Source: Rhabdornis inornatus (Eukaryota > Chordata > Aves > Passeriformes > Rhabdornithidae). From it: a stretch of 64,000 nucleotides of DNA. Both the position numbers and the translations under genes were made by a program. Location of the stretch: assembly GCA_013397075.1 (NCBI GenBank), contig VWZS01009947.1:930001-994000 (forward strand), given 5' to 3'. The notes beneath the pieces were generated by a model. That model searched no databases. It saw only the letters and a list, made by a program, of their open reading frames with translations, and was not told where the DNA came from. Shown here piece after piece: positions 1 through 13,440 of the stretch (positions within the stretch are counted from its first letter, which is position 1; the number at the start of each line of letters is the position of its first letter).

Positions 1-1231
1 TCTTCATGCAGGAGGCCTCAAACTGTTTCTGGGGAAGCAAGCTGTTTCTGTCATGGGTCTCATCATTGAAGATGCCAATGAAGAGTACAGCTGTCTACAC
101 AGCTGTCCCCAGAACTGCTCCTTTCTCCACTTGAAGAATGAATAGACATCCAGTGTGAGGTTGGGGAGGTAAAGTTAATTAAATGCAGCATTGAATTTTA
201 ATTGCAAATAGATACAGCTCTGTGCTCCACTGGAAACATCATTTTCTTATGGAGTAGGCTTGGGAATCTCTGGACTGCAGAGGTATAAGAAAAAAAATTA
301 CTAAGAATCACTAGTTTTAGTTTGGACTTGGACCAGGTGTTGCTATCAGTATCTGCAGGGAGATCCTCCTTCCAGTAGCTGACTTGTTTGTGTATGACCC
401 TGTTACATCTAGGTTTTAAATGTGAGAGACACCTCTTCTCTGCAGAAGCAAAGGGTTCTTTGGAGAGCTTAGTATCAAGCAAGTACAGGCTCAAGGTGAG
501 AAATCTGGCAGATTTAGCCAAACGACTCCCCTTACTTGTGTTAGTATTTTTTGTCATCAGTAGCCTGGCAGAGTGGGACAGGACTTCATTGTCAGGGGCC
601 AGGGAATCACCTGTCATCTTCATAAGAAAAGAGGCACTGCTTGCTGCACAATATGACAAGGGATTAAAGAGTTAAGAAATAAATCCTTCATTGGGGAGTT
701 GCCTAAGGAAGTTGATTTTTGCCTAAGGCTTATTTGGGATTTTCCTTTCCTGCTACCAGAACATGAGCTAGCTGAATTTCAGTTAATTTTGTAGGCTTCT
801 AAAGATATGACTGTCCTCTCCTCACTCTTCTCAGACCTCCCTCATCCCCTGTCACCCCCATCCACATACAGAAGAGCACAAAAGCCTGCACCATCAGCCC
901 CTCTGCATACCTTTGGGAGAAGCAATCAAGCTAAACCTGAATTCTGTGTGCTGCCAAGCTGGCTTCAGGATATTTCAGAGGGAAAAAAAAAAGACGATCA
1001 GTACTTGCAGGGATTTGTTCTTGAAAACAAGCAAAAACATGAGAAGCTTTGCTGCAGCAGCTGCACTTACACTGTAGTAGCCGTGTCTGTGTGCGGATCC
1101 TCCCTGTTCTGCAGTCCCGTAATCCACACAGAGAAATGCCTGTACTGCTCCTCTTGCTGGCACTGCTGTTAGAGTGAGACTGGAACTGCTGCTGTTTTCA
1201 CTTTCAGACCAGCCTCTCTCTCCAAATCCTC

Positions 1232-1239
1232 TGACGTCA
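1232..1239. promoter_or_regulatory. Perfect CRE palindrome TGACGTCA
   Basis: A full eight-base cAMP-response element in a CpG-poor intergenic region, about 15.5 kb upstream of KIF6. CREB/ATF factors bind this sequence. Survival of a CpG in such surroundings is mildly suggestive of function, but no promoter features are obvious beside it. Confidence 0.3.
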
Positions 1240-4200
1240 GACAGCATGCAAGAGATATTTATGGAATGAGCAATCTAAAAGTTTCTCTAGGTAGATTTAA
1301 AACTGCAGTTTGGGGGGGAATTTGTAATTTTTGCATGCCTGGATAGAAAACCCCTCCAAAGGGTTCAGGGAGGAAACAGTGGGGAACTACAGATGTGATT
1401 GTATAAGTCCCTGGCAAAAGACAGTACCTGTACTTTTCCATCCATGGTATGTTATATCCACACCCAGGATGTAACTATCTGTCATGTAAGTCCCCATTTG
1501 GAATGTGGTTTTCCAGTCTCTCAGCTGTGTTTAAAGAGGGTTTGAATCAAGCGTGACATAGAGGTCTCTCACAGACACTCTCCAAGCCCACAGCCCTCTG
1601 CTGTGTCCAGGCTTTGACTGGATTTGACTAAAACAGGACTGAAACAGCCTCCCAAGCATCTTGTCCACATCCTCTTTCAGTTTGGCACTGACTCCTTTTA
1701 GCTGGATTGTTTTCTCAAGCATGTGGACTGTTTTGGCCATCTTCTCTCCTAACTTCAAATTTTCTTCTCTAGAAATGTGTCACATCAGATAAATACCAGC
1801 TCAGAAAACTAATTTAGTCCTTGATCTCTATTATGCTCTGCATATTTGCATGTTTCCATTATTCTTTTGCTACTGTATGACACTTTTCACCTGCTGTGAA
1901 AGCCACTTAGGTGTTATGTGGAAAAGAAGAGATGCTAGAGCAAAAACCGAAACAGTATTAGCATTAACGTTAATCAGTACTTGAAGAATGAAATGCTCTC
2001 ATGGTATAATCCTGCTGAGGTAAGTGATGATAAATTTGGACTGATAAGACCTCTTTGTTTTGTATTTAGAAGCTGAGCTTGGCTGTAAGCCTGTAAGTAT
2101 CAGCAGTCCCATCTAAGAGATGAAACAGGTCTGGAGGTGAAGTGATATATGGTGAAAGTCCTTCAGTGAGCTTTGCTTGATTACAGACAAACCTTTTTAA
2201 GAAGTTCAAAATTTATTCAGCATTTTCTTCAGGAGTGTACAAATGTGCTGCTATTATAAGCAACTGTGTTTGGTTTTTTTTATACCACATCATTTCCATT
2301 TGTAAGGAGTTAAGAAGTATATGTCTTGGTACCACTTTTGGAGATGCAATTGCTATTTCAAAATGTGCCAAAGTTCTTTTCTGTGCAACCGACTAGCAGA
2401 GCAAATTTACCATTTGGGGCTATGTGGATTAGGTTTTTTCATATATNTACCATAATCACCATGAGCCAGGGCTCCTTCAAATCAATAAAAATCATCTGAT
2501 CAACCTAAAAGGCTTAAAATCAAATTTTCTCTGATAACTTTCTAATGGCAGCTTCCCCCACGCACTGTAATATCATCGCTATGACCAAAAGCTTTGAGAT
2601 ATATTCCAGAATAAAACGATATCTCTTTGAGGGGATTTCCACTTTTATACTTACAAGATGAGTCTACGAATCTGGCAGATGTAGGAACAAGAAAAATACC
2701 CCAATTCCAAAGCAGTATTCAGTCAAGCAAAGGAAGTAAAATGTTTTTATATATAAAGAAAAAAATTAAAAGGAACCCAGTTTTGACAGTGCAATTCAAA
2801 CATTGAACAAGTGGTGTTGTTGTCCTCTCTGGCTGTGAGATTTGCCACTTGTCTACTTAGCATCAACAAGGATCACTCAGGGCGTGAGTCCCTGCCTTGC
2901 TATGCTGCATGCTAATCTTACTAAAGATCAACCCTGGAGTTACATTGTTACCTGTTGGCAGTTTGTCACATGGATATTCAGCAGGAACTCTGAAGGGCAG
3001 AGTGATTCAGGGCTTTTCTGTAGGATACCAGAGATGTCCCATTGAGTCAATTCCATTGACTCAGCTCCTTTAAAGTACAGTAGAGGCTCCTGGTGTTTGC
3101 TAAAGATGAGATGGCTATCCATGACTCCTCTTCCTTCTGTTTAGTTTATAAGATTATATTACATCTTTTCCCTGATGGAAATGGACTAGCAGGAACATGG
3201 AGATCCTGACCATAGCACAGAAGCATGAATAACCACAGCCTGTCTTACAGGCTGAGCCAAGAACAAATGGTATTACTTTATTTCGAAAGATTTTGCAGCA
3301 AGATTGAAATGCCAGGAGACTGAAATGCTCTGTTTACCCATACATGACATGGACAGTGACAGTTAACCTGTGTCCAGTAGCATATTTCATTTCTGTCCTG
3401 AAGGGATATGCCCCTTACCATGTAGTTGTTAAGGTAGAAATATTCATCCCATCAGAAATGTTATAACATTCCAGCTACCATGGACTAAGATGGTATCTCT
3501 ATGAACCTGCTGCATGTCTATATGAAAATGAAAGGTAGAATAGCCAGTTGTAGGTTGTATATTCATAATCTTGCACTGAATCCCACAGGAGTCAATCCCA
3601 CAAGATGCTACAGAACACAACAACATGACACGAAGAGCACAAAGAAATCCTCTGTAGGCAATCTCTACCTCTGTTTCCTGTACTTGAGAACCCGCTCCAT
3701 TAGATTGGGAATGTGCATGCAAGAGCAAAAATTGTTTCATTTTAAACAGAATTTATTTAAAACAGTAATTCTCCCAAAAGACACTAGAGACAGGCGCTTT
3801 TGGAGGGTAAGGAGAATCAACTTTGGGCACTCGACCAACACAAGCATGGGCACTACTCAGCCCTAAAACACAGAGAAAATACAGAGAACTGAGTGAGACT
3901 CTCTGCATCACTTGCACATGGTTGGAACAAGTCAGATCCAAACCAGTCTAATGCCTGTTCACATGAGCAACTATAGAAGTCCAGTTGTCACTCCCTTAGT
4001 TCTACATAACAAAATAATAAACCAAAGGAAATGAAACCCTATTAAAATACCATTCTTGCTGCCATAGTGGAGCAGGCTTTCAGCTCACTAGTCTAGTACA
4101 CTGCCTCAAGCAGTGGTTAGATACCTGATGATGCAGAGCATGAAGAATGGAAAGCACACTACATCCAGCCAGTTGTGGGCTGGAATGTTACGTAAGGATG

Positions 4201-7200
4201 AGTGGTTAAAGAGAGAAGAGAAATTATTTCTTGAACCCCATAGTTGATCAGTTTACACATTTAAGTATGAAGTTATTTCAGATGCTGGCTTTTTTTTCCC
4301 TTGCACTGGTATTGCTATGTATGTTATTTCTGGATATATTTTTGTTTGGTAACCTGCCAGATTTTTTCCAATCCACTGAAGCCAGAAAATGCAAAGTTAT
4401 GGCATATGTTCAAAGAATAGCACACACCAAAGCATGCAGAGAGCTCTAACTTTGTCCTCAGAAGCACACAGCCTAGTTTTTAAATTCACCCGGTGATTTT
4501 CTTTTTATTTTGAATGATGGAATTCTATTCACTGTATACTCTTGGCCCCCAGATTTAATTCTCCACTGCCCTGACCAGAGGGAAACCACCTACAGGTCTC
4601 ATAGATATCTTCATTTCCAAGGCCTGAAACAGCATCATGGCTTACCAAGGATTAGTAAACAGTTTAAGTGATTGGAAGGAAAGCTGGTGATGTGCTGCAG
4701 ATAAACATGTGCCAGCAAGAAGGATTGTTCTAAGACACTGCACAGCTACCTCTGAACTGTGTAAGGTATCATACTCTAATCAGGAAAGGGGGAAGAAAGC
4801 ACTTTCTGGAGCTATAGTGTATACTTGAGGTATTCCTTTAGCCACAAAAGATCATGTAGCGTGTGGGAAGTGTCTGAGTATCATAATCAATGTATAGCAC
4901 TGAACTGACAGCATTTTAGGCTCAATTTCCTCCAGTATCAGAGTCAACACAAAGAATCAGTGGAAAATAAGGCTCATGCAACAGAAGGAACATTTCAAAT
5001 AAAATGAAATGCAGTGTTAAGTAGAGTAAGACTCACAAAGCCATCACCTCTGCAGTACATCGCAACTGAACTCAGAGCCTGAGGCACAGGCTGGCTTCTC
5101 AAACTAAATCAGCAACTTAGATGGACAGTATTCATACCTGAGAGTAGACAGAAGGCAGCACTAGCTGAGAACACCCTGCCTTCATCACCGGCAGAAGAGG
5201 AGGCTGGAAGGAGTGAGCTTTGTCCCACACAGGGAGTTGTGGCTAGGCTCTGACTCCTTTGCAGCAGTCAATTAGACCAAAGAAAATTGAGTAGGCAAGA
5301 TTATTTGGACAGTTGGTAACTAAAATTGTTCTGCAGACATATAATATCAGAATTAAACAACATTTTGTAATATATCACAGCCCAACTAGCTATTCCCAGT
5401 GCTATCTTAGATCCATTTTGTTTTCCACCAAAAACTGTATAGTGAATTCAGGTTAACCAGGGTCCTTTGAGAGCTTTGTGGGATAACAGTTTCTTGGCTA
5501 CTTTAACTCACATGCTGCAGTGACGACTGTTAAAGTGGAGATGCTTCAAAGAAGCCAGAGAAAAACATACGCACACAGTAGACAATGACGCAGACAGAAA
5601 TGCCAGCAATGATAAACCATATTAACAGCAATCATCAGGTGTTACAGGGGAGCCTAGGTAGAAAGGAGAGTTCAATTCTGTGGAACGCATAAAATTTAAG
5701 TGTCTTGACTGGTATTGACTTCGTTTCTTTCCTAGACATTCTCTTTTCTTGAAAAATATATATTTTTAAAAGACTCCAGGAAGCCAAGAGCGCCTATTAG
5801 ACTGGCAATTATCCTGAGTCACTTCCTACAATGGTTTAAAACAACTCAGAGAATCTTTTTGTGGGCATGAATGCAAAAGTACATCAGTGGCCCACAGAGT
5901 TGAACCAGTAAACCTGAAAAGAGTAATAACCTACGGCTAGATACATCACATTTTTAATTACATTGAAAGATTGCCAAGATTGGAAAATCAAATGCTGAAA
6001 ACTGATAGATGGCAAACACATTATGATGTGGATATGTTTAGCCACTACCCATGTATAACAGCTGTGGCAGAACGTGGGATGGGATCCAGCTGCCTGCATT
6101 TCACTTCAAGACACTTAGCTCAAGACAGCTCTCTCCTTGCAGCTCTTGCCACAGTTGATGTGAGCCTGATGCAAGCTCAGTGATGAAGCAAGCACCTAAA
6201 AATGCAAGCACACATTTGGAGCTGGTGCTGCGATTTTTATGCTTGTACACTTTTAGATGTTTTGGTTCACCAATGGTTTTGTTCTTTACTGTCATTCTCT
6301 CTGTATTTGCTAATTAAAGAAAAAAACTCCCAACAGTTCCGAAACTTTTGCCCATATAGTCTTGTTGAATTTTTGAGGTATCAACATAATCCCCAAGGTC
6401 CCCTGAATACAATTTTACTTCACTGCTGTCATGATAATATACTTCTCTGGTGAAGACGCCATTTCAAAAAATGATGCAATCAAGCCATGACATATTCATG
6501 TGTCTTCTCAGGCAGGAAAATGTAGGAGAGTTCTTGAGCTTTGCTTCTGAAACATGCTAGAGTATTATGGACATAGGCAAAGAGTCTTGGCACAAGTATT
6601 CTTGGAATTTATACAAACTCTAGAGACTGCTATGCTTCAGCCCCAAGTTTTATTTCCACACCAGCCAAAAGTGACCTTGTATGCTACCCACCTGCAGAAG
6701 AAGAAATTCAGACAGCCTGTCTATAGCATAAGAGCACAGGATCTTGACTGATAATGCCAATAAATATTTCCTAATGTTTTATAATATAAGAAATGAAAGA
6801 AGCAAGAAGAACATATAGGCCTTCTTTTTCTTTTGTACCAGTTAAGTATCACAACTAAGAAGTCATTCTCATGTGACATTTAACATTTATTGTGAACACT
6901 GTTTCCAGCACCTACACAGTAGTCTATAGAAATGTGTCAATTTACAGGATCAAACAGAAGGCCACCGAAGTCCAGATTACATTTATTTCTTCCCAGACAG
7001 AGGAAAACCTAGTGCTATACATGAATGAGAGTTTGAAGATAGAATACTCATTTGAAGAATCAGGTTTTAGACTGTCTTGGGGGGGAAGTGAAATATGACA
7101 GAAGTATAATCAGTCTTCAAGTGAAGACTGGCAAGAAAAAACAGCTTTACAAACTTATTACGCTAAGCATACTGACTTCTCCGGGGTCTTAGTTGCTGCT

Positions 7201-8540
7201 GATTTACACACGGTTCAAGATATTAAATATCCCACAGCACCAGGATTTTGTATCTGAAGCAAAGCAATGATGCTGGGTGGGTGTTACATTATGTAATGGG
7301 ATGGATATTGTGCTTAACAAAAACACTTCACGAAAACCCAGTAAGCTGGAAATGAGCTGGAAATTCTGAAAAATAAACCTGATTAACAATTTTCATATGC
7401 CTAAACCCACTGTCTCCCAAATCCCAAGTCTTTAGGATCCCAAAGCAGCTTGAAATAAACAAAGTTGGGATGCTCAGCATATTCTAAGACCAAGGTACAA
7501 CATATAGTCAAATGTGCCCTAAATTAGTCCATTTTGTTCTGATATAACTCTTTATAGAACACACACCATTAGTGAAATTATCCGTAATGAACCAGTTAAG
7601 ATAAAATTTGTTAACCAGTTTCACAAGAAAAGTCTATTGTACTTTTGATTTGTCATTTCCTTTGATCATTTCAAGTACAGAGAGAAAGATAATAGGCTTA
7701 AACAAATATTTGTATAACTTTTTGTTAATTTCACAGATTTCATGTCATAAAAGTTATTACTATAAGATTCTTGTCCCAGTTAGGTACAGGAATTATCTAA
7801 AACCTAGAAGTTTTGTTCTTTCTCCTCTCACTTTCCTCCCCTTGCCATTAATTTGGCAGGTCCAGGAAGGTACAACAATTTAATTGCCCTTGATCAAGTT
7901 TGTCAAGACATGAAAACACAGTTTGCTCATAAGAGAAATTCTTCAAACTTCTGAATACTCAATAGTCTCTAGCTGACATATAAAATCATGCAATATCATA
8001 CGTAAGAATTATAGTATTATGAAATTATTATAATAGTATATGTTTGGAGGAAGAGACACTTTCTAAAGCCTTAAACATATGATTAGATAAAAAATATACT
8101 GGCTTAAATAATTTGAAAAATAAATTGAGGGCTGGAAGATATGGAATGGCCTGTGAACTTGCAGGAAGAGATTTGGTTGTGTGGGAACTATTCACCAGTG
8201 AATCGCAACCTCACAACTACCAACAAAGAACTGCCATCATTGCTTGGCTTCCTTGAAAAAACTGAATGAAGACACTTCTACTTCCTCCCTGTCTCTGAAA
8301 CATGACAAAAACGACTCTATATTACAGCCAGCCATAGTAGCTCTCTGAAGCCATTCCAGAAGCACAGGACCACTGAAGTGCAGTAATGTTTGGAAGCAGC
8401 AGGGGGGATCACAAGTAAGTGGCTTATTTCACATAGAATCAAGACCTCTGAGGATAGTTAACTTCTCTGAGAGGTTAACCATGAAATCCCCAGAAATTAG
8501 GGAGTGTAAAAGGAATACAAATCCAGGAGAATGATTAGAA

Positions 8541-8605
8541 ATTGGTGAATGAAGTATTTTGTAAACCTTACAAAAATTGGTGAATTAAGTATTTTGTAAA
8601 CTTTA
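8541..8605. repeat. Short tandem duplication, 35-base period
   Basis: ATTGGTGAATGAAGTATTTT at 8541 recurs at 8576 with one substitution, and the following GTAAAC is also repeated. It is a two-copy direct repeat, most simply a local slippage or duplication event. Confidence 0.85.
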
Positions 8606-8926
8606 GTGCTGGCAGAAGAGCACAGAGCAACTGACTGCGGCAAAGATGTTTTTTACAACAAATAGCTAAACCAGCTTCTTTTCTTCACACTAGTGTTACA
8701 AGTCAGATTTTGTTAATGTCTGTAAATCTCTTTGAGATCTTCCAATGGAAATTACTATTCAAGTTTTATAAAAATATTATATAAAGGAAAAGTTACAGTG
8801 CCAGAATGTATACAATGAATCTATGGGAAATAATTATTCTTCCATGTTTCAAGAATTGTTTGACAAGTTTTGAAATTATTTCTCTGGGAACTGATCTGAC
8901 TTAAACGTGCTTATCCCTTGCCTTTT

Positions 8927-8955
8927 GTTTGCATTTACTCATGTTTGCATTTACT
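8927..8955. repeat. Two-copy direct repeat, 16-base period
   Basis: GTTTGCATTTACT occurs at 8927-8939 and again at 8943-8955. Each copy contains TTTGCAT, one base short of the POU octamer. Too short to say more. Confidence 0.7.
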
Positions 8956-11201
8956 ATCCATTAATAATAGATGAACACAACAGCCTAAGGTACTTGATTC
9001 TTTTATGAACTGTAGATAACTCCACATTTCAGTCCTACATAACATCAACAGCATAGGGAAAACTGGAATGTGGCAAGAAGCCCAGGAAAAGGCAAGTTGA
9101 GTTGGATTGGGAATTAGCTGGAAGGACAATAATCCTGCAAGCCAATATTCATTAAGTAATTTTATGTGTAGCAGAAGAAAATAATGATACACACTTGGCA
9201 TCTGGAGACTTTAAAATGCTAGGAAAATATTTCAATAACTGTACAAATTGGTTAACAATAGTAACGCAAAACAATTATTTCTACGTCACTTGATTCAACA
9301 TGATTTGGTTGTAGTCAGCACTATTCTGAAATTCCAACACATAATCTAAAGAACTGTTTGTCAGACAGCCTAGCTGTTTTCTGAGATGTTACACAATCCT
9401 TCTTCCCATTTTCCTTCTGCGGCCATCATTCACCCTACATCCAAACCACGTTCACTTCAGCAATGTGAGATTAAATTTTTGGAGGTTCTTTGGCGTATGG
9501 TGGGGCCTAGGCAAACCCTATGAGGGCATGCAAATACATCAAAACTGTAAAACAAGAATTCAAAACTGTCAATAACTAAAAACAAAGGCAGATAAAAATT
9601 AGCATACTTAAACTGCTCTTCTGCATTAAAATCCTATTTGTTCTTAAACTATTAAATATGAGCCAAAATAACACTACCACCTTCCAAAGGTGTTTCATCA
9701 TTTTGTAGCTTGTGATTTGCACCAGACTGCATGTTTTACTTATGTGACTCTTCTGATAAGCTGTTCAATGCAAACTGCAAATAATTTAAGCTCCACTGAA
9801 AAGCAAATGTTATATTGCTAGCAACAATTTAGTTGCTGAACTAGCCATGTGACTAACCCAGGAGAACAGTTGCATCTCAAGGAAGACTTCTGGATTATCC
9901 CACTTAGGAAAGGTCAAAGCTACTCCATCTAGCTGGATGTCTGTTCATTAGTGAAGAAGATATTATTTATCTGAACGTGGGTCTGAGACAGAGATTTAGG
10001 GTTGTTTCTTTTGTTTTTCAAGTAGGATTTCTTGTCCATGCATCTCATTGGATTATGATTGACCTCTGAAAATGTAATGGAGTCTCTACATATCCTACTA
10101 GATTTATACAATACAAAGTTTGTTTTCTTAGTCATAAAAATCATAGCCTTTTCAAGGACAGTAACTGTTAAAAATCTTATCTGTTGTTTTGAAAGTGTCT
10201 ATGTGCTAGTCATTTGCAAGAAAAAAATGTGTTCTGAAGAAAGTCTCAGAAATTAATTTATTTACTGCCTGAAATTCATTGTTCATGTCAACAAACTGAT
10301 ATACCTATGCTTTCAAACATCCCATCTAGTACTTCATGTTTATTACCTCTGGAAAAATCTGGCTGGAGTGTGTGCAAACCACTGATCTCTCCCATGGGTC
10401 ACAGAATAATGCAAACTTGAGAAGAGTAAGTCCTGATTTTGTCAACAGTTCTCCAGTAAAAGGTATACCATTATCTTAATAATGACTTAATCTAAGAAAT
10501 TGCTGCTGGCATATATTTGTCTGTCAAATTATTACCAAGACCTTTAGGAAGCTTACTTTCTAAATCGAGGATCCACAGTATATGGAAGTTAAATATGTGA
10601 ATTTATAACTCACCATCTTGGTTGTAAACAAACTATGGAAGATTAAAACTCTTGACAATGCTTTCAGTAAGACTTTAGTTAGTAGAAGAAATAATGGACA
10701 TAAAGTGCAGTACAGTTACTAACCTAGGAAAGGAGATTTATTCTGTTTTCACCTTGGGCTGGTTTGCATTTCTTCTGTTCTCTTCAGCCATATGTGAGAA
10801 ACAAGTAACATGCATATTGTATTGTGCTTGTAATATTAGGGTCCGAGACACAGCTTTAATTTGATGAGGATTTAATTCCAAATGCAAGAGATTTGCCACT
10901 CACTAGTTCATTATATTCTTGTGGATTCTTAAGTGAAAGATTCTAGGGAAGTCTAAACAATGACTAAGTACACAATCCATGGCCAAACTAGAGACAGAAG
11001 ATCAACACTGGCTAAATGAGCATTTTGTATTTTAATATAGTTACTCAGACAAGAGGTCTGCCTCTTCACATTGGCAAGTAACTGATGTCTGCAGTCCCTG
11101 GATACCAACCCTTGTCCATTTATGAGATTTCTCAACTGCAGATGCACAACATCAACGGGTGACAAAATCATGCAGCCTTAAAAGTATCTGACATTTGAGA
11201 T

Positions 11202-11296
11202 GTAGAATCACAGAATGGTTGCGTTGGCAAGGACTTTAAAGATCATCTAGTTCCAAACTCCCTGCCCTGGGCAGGGAACTATTCCACTAGACCAGA
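11202..11296 (-). mobile_element. CR1 LINE fragment, 3' end
   Basis: Reads TAGAATCACAGAATGGTTG, then a decayed form of the phrase typical of the reverse complement of the avian CR1 3' end (GGACTTTAAAGATCATCTAG, then CTGCCCTGGGCAGGGA). The end of the element is at the left, so it lies on the minus strand. About 95 bases remain, a normal 5'-truncated LINE insertion. Confidence 0.9.
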
Positions 11297-11353
11297 CTGA
11301 ATTTGCAATACTAGTTGAATAAGCAATAGTAGTTGATTTATTTTAAACTACTG

Positions 11354-11561
11354 AAAAACAAAAAACAAAAAACAAAAAAACCCAACAAAACCAAACCAAA
11401 CCAAACAAAAAACCAAAAAACAAAACAAAAAAAAAACCCCCCAAAAAAACAAACAAAAACCCCCCCAAAAAACAAAACAAAACAAAAAAAACAAAAACAA
11501 AAACAAAAACAAACACAAACAAAAACAAACAAACAAAAAACAAAACAAAACAAAAAAAACA
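11354..11561. repeat. A/C-only low-complexity tract, (CAAAA)n type
   Basis: 208 consecutive bases contain only A and C, mainly C-A(3-8) units, with C runs of six and seven near the middle. It lies about 60 bases right of the CR1 fragment at 11202. It produces long lysine-rich frames on one strand and phenylalanine-rich frames on the other, which are artefacts. Confidence 0.95.
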
Positions 11562-13416
11562 TACCAAAACAACCAAAGCAATCCTCTTTTTCCCTTACCT
11601 GAAAATATCTAGAAATAGGAGGATTTAAAAGATTTGAAATACTGTTGCACTGTGCTTACATGAGAGCTATTCTATATGATTTCACACTGGTCAAGAGTGC
11701 ATCTTAATTTCAGAATTCACAGAATTGTATGGGGAAAGCCAGTGTTGTCATGTTTACAACAAGGCACAAATACACAGAAAACTTTAGTGGGAGAGTTGGT
11801 CTTGGTATTTAGTCCCTCACTACTTAATAAACCATCTTATCTGGCTTCATTGCAGGTTGTGCTTGCAAAATTGTACATATTGTTTAATTATTCCACGGAT
11901 TAATTTTGTCCTTGAAGAAAAAGGCAGGTACCAACTCTAAACATGATAATGTCTGGCACACCTGGCTAGAGCATATTCAACATACAAGTTGAAGAACTTG
12001 TGAGCCTGTGCAAGTATTAGCATAATAAAAGAATGCTCATTATGGCAGTTTCCTGAGATCAGTGAACCTGGCTACTATAATTTCCCTCAGTTTTAGGTAG
12101 CTATGCTACTTAGATTATGATCCAAACTTTTGGTTCCTTACAGATTGCCATCTTTTCTTGTACAACTCCCTTCATCATCTCCTAAAACATTTCTTATCTG
12201 CTCACCCACTCAAGTAGTGGTCACCCCATCCTAATCCATCTTCTTATGAGATCAACTATTCTCCTTTCATACTTTTCTTAATTACTCTTCTGTGTCTATT
12301 CAGTTTCCTCATACTAGCTCCATACTTCTATCTATTCCATCCAAATAAAAAGGCTGAACAAAAAGCCCTCAAGAGGTTTGCTACCTCTGTTTACCTTTGC
12401 CTCCAAAGTAACACTTCATTTTATTTTTTCCTTTTCATTTTTACATTACCTAAACCATGAACTTTATTTTTACTGGCTGGAGATCTCCTTTATACTTATA
12501 TTCTAGAGACTCTTTCACTACAGCTCCCTGCATCATGCCCTCTATTTTCATTTAACAATAATTAGGAAACTGAGATCACAACCGTTATCCTTACCTTTTC
12601 GAGCTCCAAAATTTAATTTTACTCCATGGCTGTAATCAGCTTCCATCGCATCATTGTATTTTCCCCACATCTGTCCTCAATGAATGACAGCTTCTCTACC
12701 CTCCCCTCTCACCCAATCCCACACACAGACTCTGAGTGTTGTTGCTTAATATCATCCTTTCAGTTATTATTCTAGGCTGTCAGCAGCAGTGCCTCCTCCA
12801 GCAACTCTCCTGTGTTTACCACATTACTTTTTTTGTCTTTAAGATCCTTGTCTATACTGTAACACCTTATTAATGACCAACTTGCAGATTGGTTTCTATC
12901 TATGATTTATCAATGGTATCAATTTCATTTTACACTTTCAAACATACCTATCCCTGCTTTCTGTGATGCTAGTTTTCATTCCCCAAAAGAGGTCTGCAAA
13001 GGTCTGTAGGATTATGCAATTTTCTTTCTTCAAATTCTCTTTACAGCAACAGCTTGATAGGAAAATCTTAGCTTCTGATTATTCTGCTAATATTACCCAC
13101 ATTATTTCTATTAATTTTCCTCTTTTCCAGCATTGCCAACTGTCTTAAACTTAGCAAGAGCTATTTGGTATACCTCTAAATTTACACAGTGCCCAACAAA
13201 ACTTCCTTGGATTCAATTAAAGATTTATTGTAAATCAATAGTATCTAACAATTGAATCCTATAATGTTTTGTTGAAGGTGATGGAATTTTAATCCTCTTC
13301 AAAAAAGAGCATACACAAACTAGTTCTACAATGACTATAAAAGAAATTATTCATTGAGCAGAATTGAGCATAAGATTCTAAATTTCTCACCAGTTTTCAG
13401 ATAAAAATGCCCAAAC

Positions 13417-13440
13417 ACCATGAATTTTTCTATTCATGGT
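13417..13440. repeat. Perfect inverted repeat, 9-bp arms, 6-base loop
   Basis: ACCATGAAT at 13417-13425 pairs with ATTCATGGT at 13432-13440. It could form a small hairpin. No nearby terminator or gene gives it a role. Confidence 0.8.

Larger units (their letters stand above)
1..11201. other. Upstream intergenic DNA without a recognisable gene
   Basis: AT-rich sequence with only short chance-like reading frames (up to about 150 codons) and no protein family I recognise. It may belong to the KIF6-DAAM2 intergenic region or to a 5' intron of a divergent neighbour. Smaller items inside it are listed separately: the CRE at 1232, the minus-strand frame near 1531-1758, and the repeats at 8541 and 8927. 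One undetermined base lies at 2447. Confidence 0.6.

Noticed and set aside
3501..3866. 121-codon frame in upstream DNA
   Set aside because: No family similarity and overlapped by frames on the other strand; likely chance.
11338..11602. Lys/Gln-rich and Phe-rich frames over the A/C tract on both strands
   Set aside because: Artefacts of a sequence with only A and C; no real protein composition.
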